A program made the translations under genes and the position numbers. The notes beneath the pieces were generated by a model that did no database searches, was not told the origin of the DNA, and saw only the letters and a list, made by a program, of their open reading frames with translations. Shown piece after piece: positions 42,875 through 51,819 of a stretch of DNA of 64,000 bases. The first letter of the stretch is position 1, and every line of letters starts with the position of its first letter. The DNA comes from Paenibacillus tarimensis (GTDB taxonomy: Bacteria; Bacillota; Bacilli; Paenibacillales; Paenibacillaceae), in contig NZ_JAKGAO010000013.1 of NCBI RefSeq assembly GCF_021532315.1, positions 186,001 through 250,000 on the forward strand, read 5' to 3'.

Positions 42875-43711
42875 ATGCCATTACTAACACTGTACAAACG
42901 GCTTGCGCAGCTCCTGTGCGCCATGCTCATTCTGCTCGTAATCCCGCTTCCGGCCGGCGCTGCGCCCATTGAATTGACAGCTTCCGTACGGGCCAGTCTT
43001 AACAAGACCATGGAAACATCCGGCCCCGAGCTCGCCGCAAGTCTGTCCAAGACCTATGAGCAGCTAGGCGCTTCAATTAAGGCAGAGCGAAGCGTGGACC
43101 AAACCGTCAAATCGCTGCAGTACAGCAGTGAGGGAGCGCTGCTTGAAGTACGCAAGCAGATTCAGCAGGTGGGAGCTGCTCGGATTGATTTCCTTAAGAA
43201 GGAGCTTGAACAAACCAAGCAGCAGTACAAGCCCCTGCTGGCTCTCTCTCAATCTCTGTCCAAACAAGCCGCAGCTGCCAAATCCTTCGGACAAAAGGAG
43301 CTTGCAGCCGCACTGCGCTCGCAGGCAAGCCAGATCAAGCCCGCCGTCCAGCTTGCCAAGCAGGATATTAAGAACAGGGAGGCTAAGCTTAAGGCCGCCC
43401 GTGCAGAAGCGGCGGAGCGCAAGAAGCGCCTGCGCGGCATGCTTGCGGGAATTGATACGGTGAAGGTTAAGAGGAAGGCGGAGAGAAGCACAATCAGCAG
43501 CTTGTCCAAATCGCTTGCTGCGGAGTGGAGTTCAGCGAAGCAGGCGCTCCGCAAGCGCGATGGCGTTAACGCGCACAAGTCCTTGAGCAAGGCACTTGCG
43601 CTAAGCGGACAAGTCAACACCCGCAAACAGACCCTCCTTACTCTGGAACAAAGCATAGCCGATATTATCCGACTGACAAGAGCGGAGCTCGCCAGGATCA
43701 GCAGCGTATAG
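42875..43711 (+). CDS. secreted coiled-coil protein of unknown function
   Basis: 278 residues from ATG 42875, with AAGGAGGTG upstream (the frame opens inside the preceding terminator at 42809). Signal peptide (LLCAMLILLVIPLPAGAAP), then an almost wholly helical protein rich in Lys, Ala, Glu, Gln and Ser with heptad-like spacing from ~35 to 275 (for example LRSQASQIKPAVQLAKQDI and KLKAARAEAAERKKRLRGM). No enzymatic or anchoring motif is seen. It may be a cell-wall or periplasm-like space structural protein. Single gene, with a terminator shared with the convergent ydjO gene. Confidence 0.8.
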   Translation: MPLLTLYKRLAQLLCAMLILLVIPLPAGAAPIELTASVRASLNKTMETSGPELAASLSKTYEQLGASIKAERSVDQTVKSLQYSSEGALLEVRKQIQQVGAARIDFLKKELEQTKQQYKPLLALSQSLSKQAAAAKSFGQKELAAALRSQASQIKPAVQLAKQDIKNREAKLKAARAEAAERKKRLRGMLAGIDTVKVKRKAERSTISSLSKSLAAEWSSAKQALRKRDGVNAHKSLSKALALSGQVNTRKQTLLTLEQSIADIIRLTRAELARISSV

Positions 43712-43744
43712 GCCGCTCGAATATCCCGGGCTTAGAAAAGCAAA

Positions 43745-43784
43745 CGGCCGGCAGCAGTTCCTGGTAAGAACTGCTGCCGGCCGG
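43745..43784. terminator. bidirectional terminator between the coiled-coil gene and ydjO
   Basis: GGCCGGCAGCAGTTC pairs with GAACTGCTGCCGGCC; T-rich tails follow on both strands (GCTTTTATTT and TTTGCTTTTC). Confidence 0.85.
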
Positions 43785-43791
43785 CAAGCTT

Positions 43792-44016
43792 TTATTTAAC
43801 TGCATTCCGCACAGCGCGCTGGTCCTGATTCGTGTTAACGAGCTGGGGAAGCATCCTGGCCTCCTTGGTCATGGGCGATTGACAGAGCTGACAAGTCGGT
43901 TCAACCGCAAAAGCAAAATTGTCTCTCATCCATCCGTTGCAGCCGTCATTGGTACACGACCAGATATCGGTCAATTCCTCGGGAACCTCTTCCACTTTCT
44001 TACGGGAATAATACAC
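43792..44016 (-). CDS. ydjO: YdjO-family zinc-ribbon-like small protein
   Basis: 74 residues if read from GTG 44016, which has GAGGAGG 10 bases upstream; the open frame extends to 44139 but without a ribosome site and with atypical composition. It contains WSCTNDGCNGWMRDNFAF and PTCQLCQSPMTKE, giving a Cys4 set (CX4C ... CX2C) that probably binds zinc. B. subtilis YdjO has the same pattern and is known as a cold-inducible protein of unknown role. It converges on the coiled-coil gene. Confidence 0.83.
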   Translation of the reverse strand: MYYSRKKVEEVPEELTDIWSCTNDGCNGWMRDNFAFAVEPTCQLCQSPMTKEARMLPQLVNTNQDQRAVRNAVK

Positions 44017-44422
44017 AGCTATGCAACCTCCTCGGCTAGATTCGAATGGAATACCACAGGCGGCATTCAAACGCTTCGCCTCTCTTATACCAGCCTGGGC
44101 CGTGGGACTTGGTGTTCTGATCCCTCGTCCACCTTCCATACACTCCTATATATATGAGTGTACAGGCCAAGACAGAAATAAAAAAAATCACACCATGCGC
44201 AAGGTTTGAAAAAGCAAGCACCCTTTAAACCCCCGCCGGATGTGAGTGGATTCCATCTTTAGCTGTATCAACCATACCACAAATAAGCGAAAAAATCAAA
44301 AAAACAAGGGGTAGCAAATGACTATTTCTCACCGGAATTCCGCTACTATCCCGTCTTCCGCCGCCTGTCTGGATACCACTTACCTGACATGTTTCCGCTT
44401 TTCCCACACTGCCTCCTTATCT
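44017..44422. other. gene-free stretch upstream of ydjO
   Basis: About 400 bases between ydjO and the terminator of the large lyase gene. I see no frame with a ribosome site, no hairpin with a U-tail and no repeat. It presumably holds the ydjO promoter. Confidence 0.5.
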
Positions 44423-44452
44423 AAAAGAAGGGGACGGCATAAAGCCGTCCCC
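44423..44452 (-). terminator. terminator of the large CE12-PL11 gene
   Basis: Perfect 9-bp stem GGGGACGGC / GCCGTCCCC with 5-base loop, then TTCTTTTAG on the minus strand. Confidence 0.9.
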
Positions 44453-44474
44453 CTCCCGTTACTCATCAACATGC

Positions 44475-47400
44475 TTATTTGTTCAAAATCATGCGGCCCA
44501 TCATGATCAGATCCACGATTTCAATTCTGCCATCATTGTTCAGGTCATTCTTCTTAACAGCATTCCAGCCTGGCTCAGCTGAGGTAAGGCCATAGCTCTT
44601 TGCCATTACAGCCAGATCGCCGACTGACAGCTTCCCTTCACTGTGGTCTCCCGGTGTCGTTACAAGGACAGACGCACGGAAGACTTCCATGGCCTCACTG
44701 AGCGCCTTAAGAGCTTTCTCGATTTCCTGCTGCGACGCATCTTCCTTGGCAGCAGCTGCAGCCGCGGCATCAACAGCAGCCAGCAGAGCGGCCCTGGCCC
44801 CTGCAGGGTATTGGCCTGATTGTTTTCCTTCTACCGCCTCATCATACAGCTTCTGGGCTTGCTTAATCAGCTCTGCCAGATCAGACCTGCCAGGGTGATT
44901 AACTTGAAGGATATGCGTGGTTCCCTCGAGTTCTCTTTCCTTGCCCGTCCCGCTGGCCGCAATAAGCTTGGCAACCGAAATGCCGGCAGCGCCGCTGCTT
45001 GCTTCCGGCTTCACCTGGAAAGCAAGCTTCAGCAGCCCGTCTGCCGCATTTACCGGCTCTTCGCCGATATAAGCCCCCAAGATACGAACAACCCCCGGCT
45101 GCTCAGCATCATAATCGGCTACGACGAATTGGCTGTCATCGACAGGCATTACGGAGACGAACCGGAGCCGTTCGGCATCATAGTTTATCGTAATATCCTG
45201 AGCAGCTGCCTCTTCCTTCCCTTCATGAAGTCCGTAAATCAAATCAAACGGCTGGCCAGTAGCGCTGCGCTCCGGCCCGTTCAGGGAAGGCTGAGAGCTT
45301 TTGTTATTTGGCTGGACGATAATGCGTGCTTCCGCCGTTAAGCCGCCGTCTCTTGTTACCGCAGTAATTGTGGTCTGTCCCTTCTTCACGCCTGTCACTA
45401 CCCCATCCTCGCTGACTTCTGCAATGCTGCGATCTGCAGATATCCAGGATACGTGTATGTTAGACGCACCTGCCGGAGAGATCACTGCCTTCAGTTGAAG
45501 CTGTTCACCCACCTTGATATGCGCTTTTCCCGGCTCTACGGCTATACCATTAACCGGCGCTCCCGCTCCCGCCGTGTAGATAGACGGCATAGCAGGTTTC
45601 TCCATGCCATGGCCGAGGAAGAAGCTGGTGTGCGGCGGCTGATTGTAACCAACATTCTGCCACGCAATGGACAGACGATACTGGGAATCATGCATCAGTG
45701 TAAAAATCCGGTGGTCGGTCTCGTCAGTGGTGGTGTAAATGCGAAGCGCACTGCTGTCCTCAGTCCGCCACACCGCCTCTTCACGCCAGTCGCCGAACAG
45801 GTCGGCCTGAAGGGCCGGTGTGCCCTTCGTGTGATTGTTCGAGAACGTCCCTGATGCTGTGAGCAGGTTAACAAGCTTGCTCTGCTCGTAGTCCCATTTA
45901 TCAATCGTACCGACGCCAACGCCTGCCTCTGCATCGAAGTTATGATCCAACAGCTCTCTCAGAAGATCGCCATCCCACCAGATCGCAAAGTTAGCAGATG
46001 GAATGGAGTCGGAAATCCGCTCTCCCTGTGCAGAATACAGTCCGCCTGTGCGGCTGTTCCAGGCACCGGAAACCGCCCAAGCCTCTGCGCCAATATGCCG
46101 GGGATCAATATCTGCAGCTGCGCCCCGGCCGGTATCTTCACCGGTATGCACGCCCCAGAGAACCTCGCCGGTCGCTACGTCGCGCATCGAATAGCCGTAT
46201 GGCGATCCCTTGTTTTCCTGTGTGGAGAATACCTCAAGTCCAGGTCTTGCCGGATTAAGGTCGCTGACATGCAGCGCATCGCCATGCCCAAGTCCGGTGG
46301 AGTAAACGCCTGTTCCGTCGTCGTCCACCACCATGTTGCCGTAGACAATCTCATCCTTGCCGTCGCGATCCACATCCGCAACACTCAGGCTGTGGTAGCC
46401 CTGCCCCGCAAAGGAGCCATAGCCGTCATTCTTCGTATCGAAGGTCCATAGCTTCGTCAGTTCCCCGTCCCGCCAGTTATAAGCTGCCAGAACCGATCTG
46501 GTGTAGATGCCCCTGGTTATAACAAGACTAGGACGCTCACCGTCCAGGTAAGCAACAGCAGCCATCAGGCGGTCGACCCGGTTGCCATAGCCGTCTCCCC
46601 ACGAATCAACTGTTCCGCGCGGCGGCTCATAATCGGTAGTAGCCAGCGCCTTGCCTGTAAGGCCGTCAAAGATTGTCAGATACTCCGGCCCGCTCAGCAC
46701 ATAACCGGAGGAGTTGCGGAAGTCCTTAGACGGGTCTCCCAGCGCATTGCCTTCCCCATCTACGGTTCCATCCGCAGTTTTCATGGCCACCTCTGCCCTG
46801 CCGTCACCATCCAGGTCATAGACCATGAACTGGGTATAGTGCGCTCCTGCCCTAATGTTGCGGCCGAGGTCAATCCGCCACAGCTGCGTACCATCGAGCT
46901 TATAGGCGTCCATGTACACATTTCCGGTATAACCCGCTTTCGAGTTGTCCTGGGAATTGCTCGGGTCCCACTTTACGATAAACTCATACTCCCCGTCACC
47001 GTCCAGATCACCTACACTGGCATCGTTAGCCCGGTAGGTATAGGGATCACCAAGCGGCGTTACGCCGTCTTCCGGCTTATTCAGCGGAATGTCCAGGCTG
47101 CTTCCTCCCCAGACCTGTGCCGTCTCCCCCACTGGCTCTTCCTTACCGTCTACAACGGCTCTTACCTCGTACACAGCATCCGTCCTGCCTTTGCGGTCGA
47201 GATAGTTCGTGCTGTCTGTCAGCGGCTTGCTGGTAAGCTTCTTGCCATTGCTGTACAGATTGAAGGCAATATTCTCAGGGTCCGTGCCCAGCATCCGCCA
47301 GCCGACGTAGACGCCCTCATCCGTCTTCACGGCAACAAGCGCCCTTGTTAAATACTCCATCTGCCTGCTGAGAACAGTCCCCACTTCTGTCACCAGAGCT

Positions 47401-50400
47401 TCTGACAGCGGGGATACGCCTCCCGCGTTAACGGCCGCTACCTTATAAGAATAAGGAATCGTGGTCAGCACACCGGTATCCTTAAATGTCAGCTCTGCTG
47501 TCTTGCCGATCAGCACATAGCTGCCGTTCTTATCGGCACGGAAGACCTGATAAGACAATGCTTCCGGCACCTCACGCCATGCGATTGTAATTTCATTCTT
47601 CGCAATGGACACCACCGACAGGTTCACTGGTGCCGGCGGCTTGGCCGCATCGGGATCGGTCATGGAGACCAGGACCGGATCGGACGGAACTGATTCCAGC
47701 CCGGAGCCTTCCATCGACTCCAGCGTTGTTACTGTATACTCGTATTCGGAGCCGATGACCGCTTCATGATCCGTATAGGCAGCCTCTGCAACCTTCGCCA
47801 GCAGTACCGGAGCCGAAGCTTCTACGTCCTTACGGTAAACCCCATAACCGGCTGCGCCTTCAACCGCCGTCCAAGACAGAGTCACAGAAGGACTATCCGG
47901 GTCCAGCGATTTGGAGTCTGCCTTAAGATCACCCGGCGCCTGAATAACCGGTGTAATCTCAACGGCGTTGACAATAGAGCTTTGGTCGGCAAACAAGAAG
48001 TTCATCCTGCCGTCCTTCACTTCAATATTGTTGAAGACCTGCTCAGTTGTGCTGGCCTTGCCGGATGAGTAAGTACCCAGATTCTTGCCTTCTATCGTGA
48101 CGCTGGTACGCGCGGACGCGCCTGCCAGCATATCCCCGATCAGAACTTTAACGGAATAAATTCCGTTAGGGAGATCCACCTGGAACTCGAAACCGCCGCC
48201 GCGCATAATGAAATCCCGCTGCAGGTCGTCGCCAGCCCCGCGGTCCCGGCCAGCCATTCCCTCCGTGGTCAGAAGGCCATAGCCGCGCTCCTCTGTATAC
48301 TGCGTCTGTGGCGTGACAGCCGCATAGCCTTCTGCAACCGGGCTGGTTGTCAGACCGAAATCATACTTGAACTGCGCCTTCTTCATGCGAATGGTCAGTA
48401 CGTCTGAAAGCTCCGACTCACCCAGCCCATTGACGGCTGACACACGCACCTGATATTCCTTGCCATCCTCCATGCCCCCAATCGTGATTTGCGGGACGGC
48501 TGCCGTTCCGATCAGCGTATAATCCGTGCCATCCTTCAGCTTCCTGTAGACCCGGTAAATATCTGCTCCTTCGGAAGCGTTCCAGCTCAGGGTCGCCGTA
48601 GCATTGCTGATGCTGCCGGCCTTAAGGCCCTGCGGCTTCTCGGGCAGAGCATCCGGCGGCTCGATCCCCGTCACATAATCGGACAGCGGGAGGTTAATCT
48701 CCTTGATCGCCCCGGAAACCAGCCGCGCAAGCTGAATGGCTCCGTACTCCTGGAAGTGGGTGTTGTCCTGCACACCATTCATAAATGCCGGATAGATGCC
48801 CGGCTCCACATGGAGGAACACCGACAGCGTAGCTGCAGGACCAATGGAATCATAATAAGCCACACTCAGAGCGCTGAGATCGACGAGCGGCACCTCCAGC
48901 TCCGCCGCAACCTCCTTCATGCCCTTTACGTATTCCGGAAAGCTGACATTGAACTTGCCGGTCTCCGGATTGAAGTCTCTGCGTCCTACGGGTGTCACCA
49001 GAATAGGAATGGCTCCCCGCTGACGCGCACCGTTCACGTAGGTTTTGAGATAATTCTTGTAATCCGGCACGGATGCATAACGCTCCGGCCTGCTGATCGT
49101 CGCATCGTTATGACCAAACTGGATGAGGAAATAGTCATTTGGCTTGATGACACGGAAAATAGCGTCCAGTCTTCCCTGCTCAAGGAACGACTTCGTACTG
49201 CGTCCTCCGATGGCATGGTTGTGGAAGACGATGGAATCGTCGAAGAACCGGCCGATCATCTGGCCCCAGCCTGCCTCCGGCTTCCAATATTCATCATAGG
49301 TCTGAACGGTGGAGTCGCCAGCGATATAGACCTCCGGCAGACTGCCAGCCTCCCGCTCCGGGAGCTTATTCACGATCAGTCCATTCAGCTTCGGTGCCGA
49401 GCCGCTGAATTCCAGATTCAGCTGACCATCTGTCAGAGCAATCTCGAAGGTACGCTCCATATGCTCACCTGCCGCTACAGACGTGAGCTGGATTTTCTCG
49501 ATTAACTCCGCTTTGACTGCTATCTCGGACGCTTCCGCAGAATCGCCAGCGATTACCGTCACGCTGTAGTCACCATTAGGCAGATCCAGCAGAAAGGCCG
49601 TACCCGCCGGCACACTGAAATCCGATTTCAGCGCATCGCCTGTATCGAGGCTTCCCGCCCCTACCTTCTGTGGATCGGCAAAGCCATACTTCCACTCCGC
49701 GGCATAAGCAGCCGAGGATTCCACCTTCAGATAACCCTCCGCCTGCTCACCAGGCCCAAAGTCAAACTGGTACGGCAGCGCTTCCGGGAGCGGTTGCGGC
49801 GGATTCAGTTCCCCGCTGACTTCTGCGGTAACCGGCAGGCTTGGTTCTGATTCCTGGCCATCCAGGCCGATTGCCGTCACCCGGTACATATAGCTCATGC
49901 CCGCTTCGACCCCCGTATCCGTATAGCTTGGAGTATCCGTGCTCCCGAGCTTCTGATAGCTATCCCCTTCGTAAACCGAACGGTACACGCTGTATCCTGA
50001 AGCAGCAGGAGATTCTATCCACTTCAGGCCTACCCCTGCAACACTCGATCCCAGGACCGTGAGCCCTGTTGGAGTGGCGGGAGCTGCCGGAGGTTCAGCC
50101 TGCGCCCTCTCGATCACCACCCCGTTCACATAAGCGCCAACCCCGTTCCCGCTGAACGCCAGCTCCAGCTTTCCGCCCGTGACAGTCGCCGGGTAGGTCG
50201 CTTGCGATACCGCCTGCCGGGTACTGATCGTCCCCATCAGCTCTCCGCCAATCGTTGTACGGGTATTCGTCGTCGACGTTCCCGGCAGCAGGTCGCCGGA
50301 ATAGACGGTTACATGATAATTCCCGTCCGGAATATTAACGATAAAGGAGAATGCGCTTCCAAGAACGAAGTCAGCGGCCATATCGTCCGTATCTGTTCCG

Positions 50401-50651
50401 CCCCTGTGCCTTGAGGCGACTGCCGCTGACAGCCCATAACCCGCATCCTCTGAAAACAGCTGCTCCTCATGAACGCCGATGTAGCCTTCAAGCACCGGAC
50501 TTGTCTTCGTGCCAAAGTCAAATTTCCATACGTTCTGCTCCGCGTGAGCGGTTAGCATCCCCCTTCCGAGTCCTGGTGCAACAGTAGAGACCAGCATGAC
50601 AATTGCAAGCAGCAGCGTCCATCCCTTTTTACAGGTACGATTCAAAACCAT
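44475..50651 (-). CDS. giant secreted rhamnogalacturonan acetylesterase-lyase (CE12-PL11) with cohesin- and dockerin-like domains
   Basis: 2058 residues. Signal peptide to ~37. First malectin/CBM-like domain at ~41-182 (KFDFGTKTSPVLEGYIGV); Fn3 ~193-278; second malectin-like part ~294-432; SGNH acetylesterase (CE12) ~440-655 with GDST (Ser447), GHND (~513) and DNTH (Asp629, His632); Fn3 ~672-755; third malectin-like domain ~761-900; two Fn3 ~905-1090; PL11 rhamnogalacturonan lyase ~1095-1695 with repeated DLDGDG calcium loops; BIG2 ~1701-1780; cohesin-like ~1788-1915; helical FIVAR-like ~1920-1998; dockerin-like pair ~2001-2056 (second repeat DLNNDGRIEIVDLIMMG). It should deacetylate and cleave pectin side-backbone outside the cell. 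Single gene; AGTGAGGG precedes the ATG. Confidence 0.93.
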   Translation of the reverse strand: MVLNRTCKKGWTLLLAIVMLVSTVAPGLGRGMLTAHAEQNVWKFDFGTKTSPVLEGYIGVHEEQLFSEDAGYGLSAAVASRHRGGTDTDDMAADFVLGSAFSFIVNIPDGNYHVTVYSGDLLPGTSTTNTRTTIGGELMGTISTRQAVSQATYPATVTGGKLELAFSGNGVGAYVNGVVIERAQAEPPAAPATPTGLTVLGSSVAGVGLKWIESPAASGYSVYRSVYEGDSYQKLGSTDTPSYTDTGVEAGMSYMYRVTAIGLDGQESEPSLPVTAEVSGELNPPQPLPEALPYQFDFGPGEQAEGYLKVESSAAYAAEWKYGFADPQKVGAGSLDTGDALKSDFSVPAGTAFLLDLPNGDYSVTVIAGDSAEASEIAVKAELIEKIQLTSVAAGEHMERTFEIALTDGQLNLEFSGSAPKLNGLIVNKLPEREAGSLPEVYIAGDSTVQTYDEYWKPEAGWGQMIGRFFDDSIVFHNHAIGGRSTKSFLEQGRLDAIFRVIKPNDYFLIQFGHNDATISRPERYASVPDYKNYLKTYVNGARQRGAIPILVTPVGRRDFNPETGKFNVSFPEYVKGMKEVAAELEVPLVDLSALSVAYYDSIGPAATLSVFLHVEPGIYPAFMNGVQDNTHFQEYGAIQLARLVSGAIKEINLPLSDYVTGIEPPDALPEKPQGLKAGSISNATATLSWNASEGADIYRVYRKLKDGTDYTLIGTAAVPQITIGGMEDGKEYQVRVSAVNGLGESELSDVLTIRMKKAQFKYDFGLTTSPVAEGYAAVTPQTQYTEERGYGLLTTEGMAGRDRGAGDDLQRDFIMRGGGFEFQVDLPNGIYSVKVLIGDMLAGASARTSVTIEGKNLGTYSSGKASTTEQVFNNIEVKDGRMNFLFADQSSIVNAVEITPVIQAPGDLKADSKSLDPDSPSVTLSWTAVEGAAGYGVYRKDVEASAPVLLAKVAEAAYTDHEAVIGSEYEYTVTTLESMEGSGLESVPSDPVLVSMTDPDAAKPPAPVNLSVVSIAKNEITIAWREVPEALSYQVFRADKNGSYVLIGKTAELTFKDTGVLTTIPYSYKVAAVNAGGVSPLSEALVTEVGTVLSRQMEYLTRALVAVKTDEGVYVGWRMLGTDPENIAFNLYSNGKKLTSKPLTDSTNYLDRKGRTDAVYEVRAVVDGKEEPVGETAQVWGGSSLDIPLNKPEDGVTPLGDPYTYRANDASVGDLDGDGEYEFIVKWDPSNSQDNSKAGYTGNVYMDAYKLDGTQLWRIDLGRNIRAGAHYTQFMVYDLDGDGRAEVAMKTADGTVDGEGNALGDPSKDFRNSSGYVLSGPEYLTIFDGLTGKALATTDYEPPRGTVDSWGDGYGNRVDRLMAAVAYLDGERPSLVITRGIYTRSVLAAYNWRDGELTKLWTFDTKNDGYGSFAGQGYHSLSVADVDRDGKDEIVYGNMVVDDDGTGVYSTGLGHGDALHVSDLNPARPGLEVFSTQENKGSPYGYSMRDVATGEVLWGVHTGEDTGRGAAADIDPRHIGAEAWAVSGAWNSRTGGLYSAQGERISDSIPSANFAIWWDGDLLRELLDHNFDAEAGVGVGTIDKWDYEQSKLVNLLTASGTFSNNHTKGTPALQADLFGDWREEAVWRTEDSSALRIYTTTDETDHRIFTLMHDSQYRLSIAWQNVGYNQPPHTSFFLGHGMEKPAMPSIYTAGAGAPVNGIAVEPGKAHIKVGEQLQLKAVISPAGASNIHVSWISADRSIAEVSEDGVVTGVKKGQTTITAVTRDGGLTAEARIIVQPNNKSSQPSLNGPERSATGQPFDLIYGLHEGKEEAAAQDITINYDAERLRFVSVMPVDDSQFVVADYDAEQPGVVRILGAYIGEEPVNAADGLLKLAFQVKPEASSGAAGISVAKLIAASGTGKERELEGTTHILQVNHPGRSDLAELIKQAQKLYDEAVEGKQSGQYPAGARAALLAAVDAAAAAAAKEDASQQEIEKALKALSEAMEVFRASVLVTTPGDHSEGKLSVGDLAVMAKSYGLTSAEPGWNAVKKNDLNNDGRIEIVDLIMMGRMILNK

Positions 50652-50831
50652 AATCCCTCACTTCCCTGATCTGTGATTGGTGAAGCGACCCGGAGCTCAA
50701 TGCACGGCACACGGTGTCCTAGCGCCCGTCGTCCGGGTATTAGGCCAACCCTGCCTTTATCCTTACTCCCGGCTGTTTTGACTGCAGCACCCCTCCTTTA
50801 CTCAAGGTAATGGAACAGCGGTGTCCAGCCA

Positions 50832-50845
50832 TGTAAGTGCTTTCT
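50832..50845. promoter_or_regulatory. possible cre (CcpA) site upstream of the CE12-PL11 gene
   Basis: TGTAAGTGCTTTCT matches the ideal cre TGAAAGCGCTTTCA at 11 of 14 positions and lies 180 bases upstream of the lyase start. The remainder of 50652-51045 has no open frame or hairpin that I can support. Confidence 0.4.
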
Positions 50846-51045
50846 TTTTCCAATCATACGGATTGCCTGCTGTCTTCACTATTCAAATTGCCGTCTTCTT
50901 TGCCCAAAAAACCGATCTATCCGCAGCCTGTAATGCGAAAATTGTTTGATATTGTCTACTTGAATATATCTGGCTTCCCTTATGTTTATGCCGGAGCATA
51001 AACCGCCTTGGGGCTCCCCAGCAAAACAAGATAATAATCCTAAAG

Positions 51046-51089
51046 TTTTACAGGGATCTTTTGACAAAACAAGCCGTGTCCTGTAAAGT
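51046..51089 (+). promoter_or_regulatory. promoter of the TetR gene with a flanking inverted repeat
   Basis: TTGACA at 51061-51066 and TAAAGT at 51084-51089 with a 17-base spacer. TTTTACAGG (from 51046) and CCTGTAAA (to 51087) form an inverted repeat that brackets the -35 and covers the -10, a plausible autoregulatory operator. The -10 ends only 6 bases before the ATG. Confidence 0.6.
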
Positions 51090-51095
51090 ACTTTC

Positions 51096-51677
51096 ATGAT
51101 CAAAAACAAAAAAACCACTAACCGGGAAACCGTGCTCCGCATAGCCGCCTCCCTGTTTCTGGAGCGGGGCTATCACTTAACGAGCATGGATGATATTGTC
51201 GCCGCCAGTAAAGTGTCCAAGACGAATATCTACTATCATTTTAAAGGTAAGGAGGATTTGCTCGCTGCTATCGTGGACGATCTGATTGCCAAGTACAATC
51301 AAGCCATGGCCGATACGGCAGGCAGAAGTGATCTGCCCGCAACTGAACGGCTAATCAAGCTGGTCAAGGGCTTGGTGGATCAGTCTGTAACCGGACTTGG
51401 AGGAAGCCCGTTTGTGACTTTATACACACAGGCTGCGCAAGAAGCGGTTATGATCCGTGAGAAGATCGGAGAGTTTTTTCATTCCCAGATGACTTTAGTC
51501 GAGAACCTGTTGCAAGAAGGAGTGAACAATAACGAGTTGGATCCCCAGCTGCCGGTCAAAGAAGCCGCAGCCATGATTATTGCCACAATTGAAGGAGGCT
51601 TGTTCCTGCAGCATACCGACCAGAACAATGACGTTGTAAGCCAGGTGCTACAAGGGCTTGCTTATGCTTTTAAGTAG
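51096..51677 (+). CDS. TetR/AcrR family transcriptional regulator
   Basis: 193 residues. N-terminal HTH at ~10-56 (RETVLRIAASLFLERGYHLT, MDDIVAASKVSKTNIYYHF, KGKEDLLAAIVDDL), then a helical ligand domain. No ribosome binding site precedes ATG 51096, and the promoter -10 box is six bases away, so the transcript probably starts at or next to the ATG (leaderless). No transporter or enzyme gene lies divergently within the usual distance except the distant CE12-PL11 gene (0.44 kb), so the regulated genes are unclear; autoregulation through the inverted repeat is likely. Confidence 0.9.
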   Translation: MIKNKKTTNRETVLRIAASLFLERGYHLTSMDDIVAASKVSKTNIYYHFKGKEDLLAAIVDDLIAKYNQAMADTAGRSDLPATERLIKLVKGLVDQSVTGLGGSPFVTLYTQAAQEAVMIREKIGEFFHSQMTLVENLLQEGVNNNELDPQLPVKEAAAMIIATIEGGLFLQHTDQNNDVVSQVLQGLAYAFK

Positions 51678-51749
51678 CTTGTTGCGGCTGTCCTTGTACC
51701 GTCGGTTACTTCATATTACGCAAACTGTTCTTATAAATAGGTACAGCGC

Positions 51750-51788
51750 AGACAACCCGGCACGCTTAGGATGCCAGGTTGTCTTTTT
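51750..51788 (+). terminator. terminator of the TetR gene
   Basis: AGACAACC / GGTTGTCT stem extended by GGCA/TGCC, followed by TTTTTGTG. Confidence 0.88.
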
Positions 51789-51819
51789 GTGTGCTGCCCT
51801 ATTCAGTTTTCTCGATACT

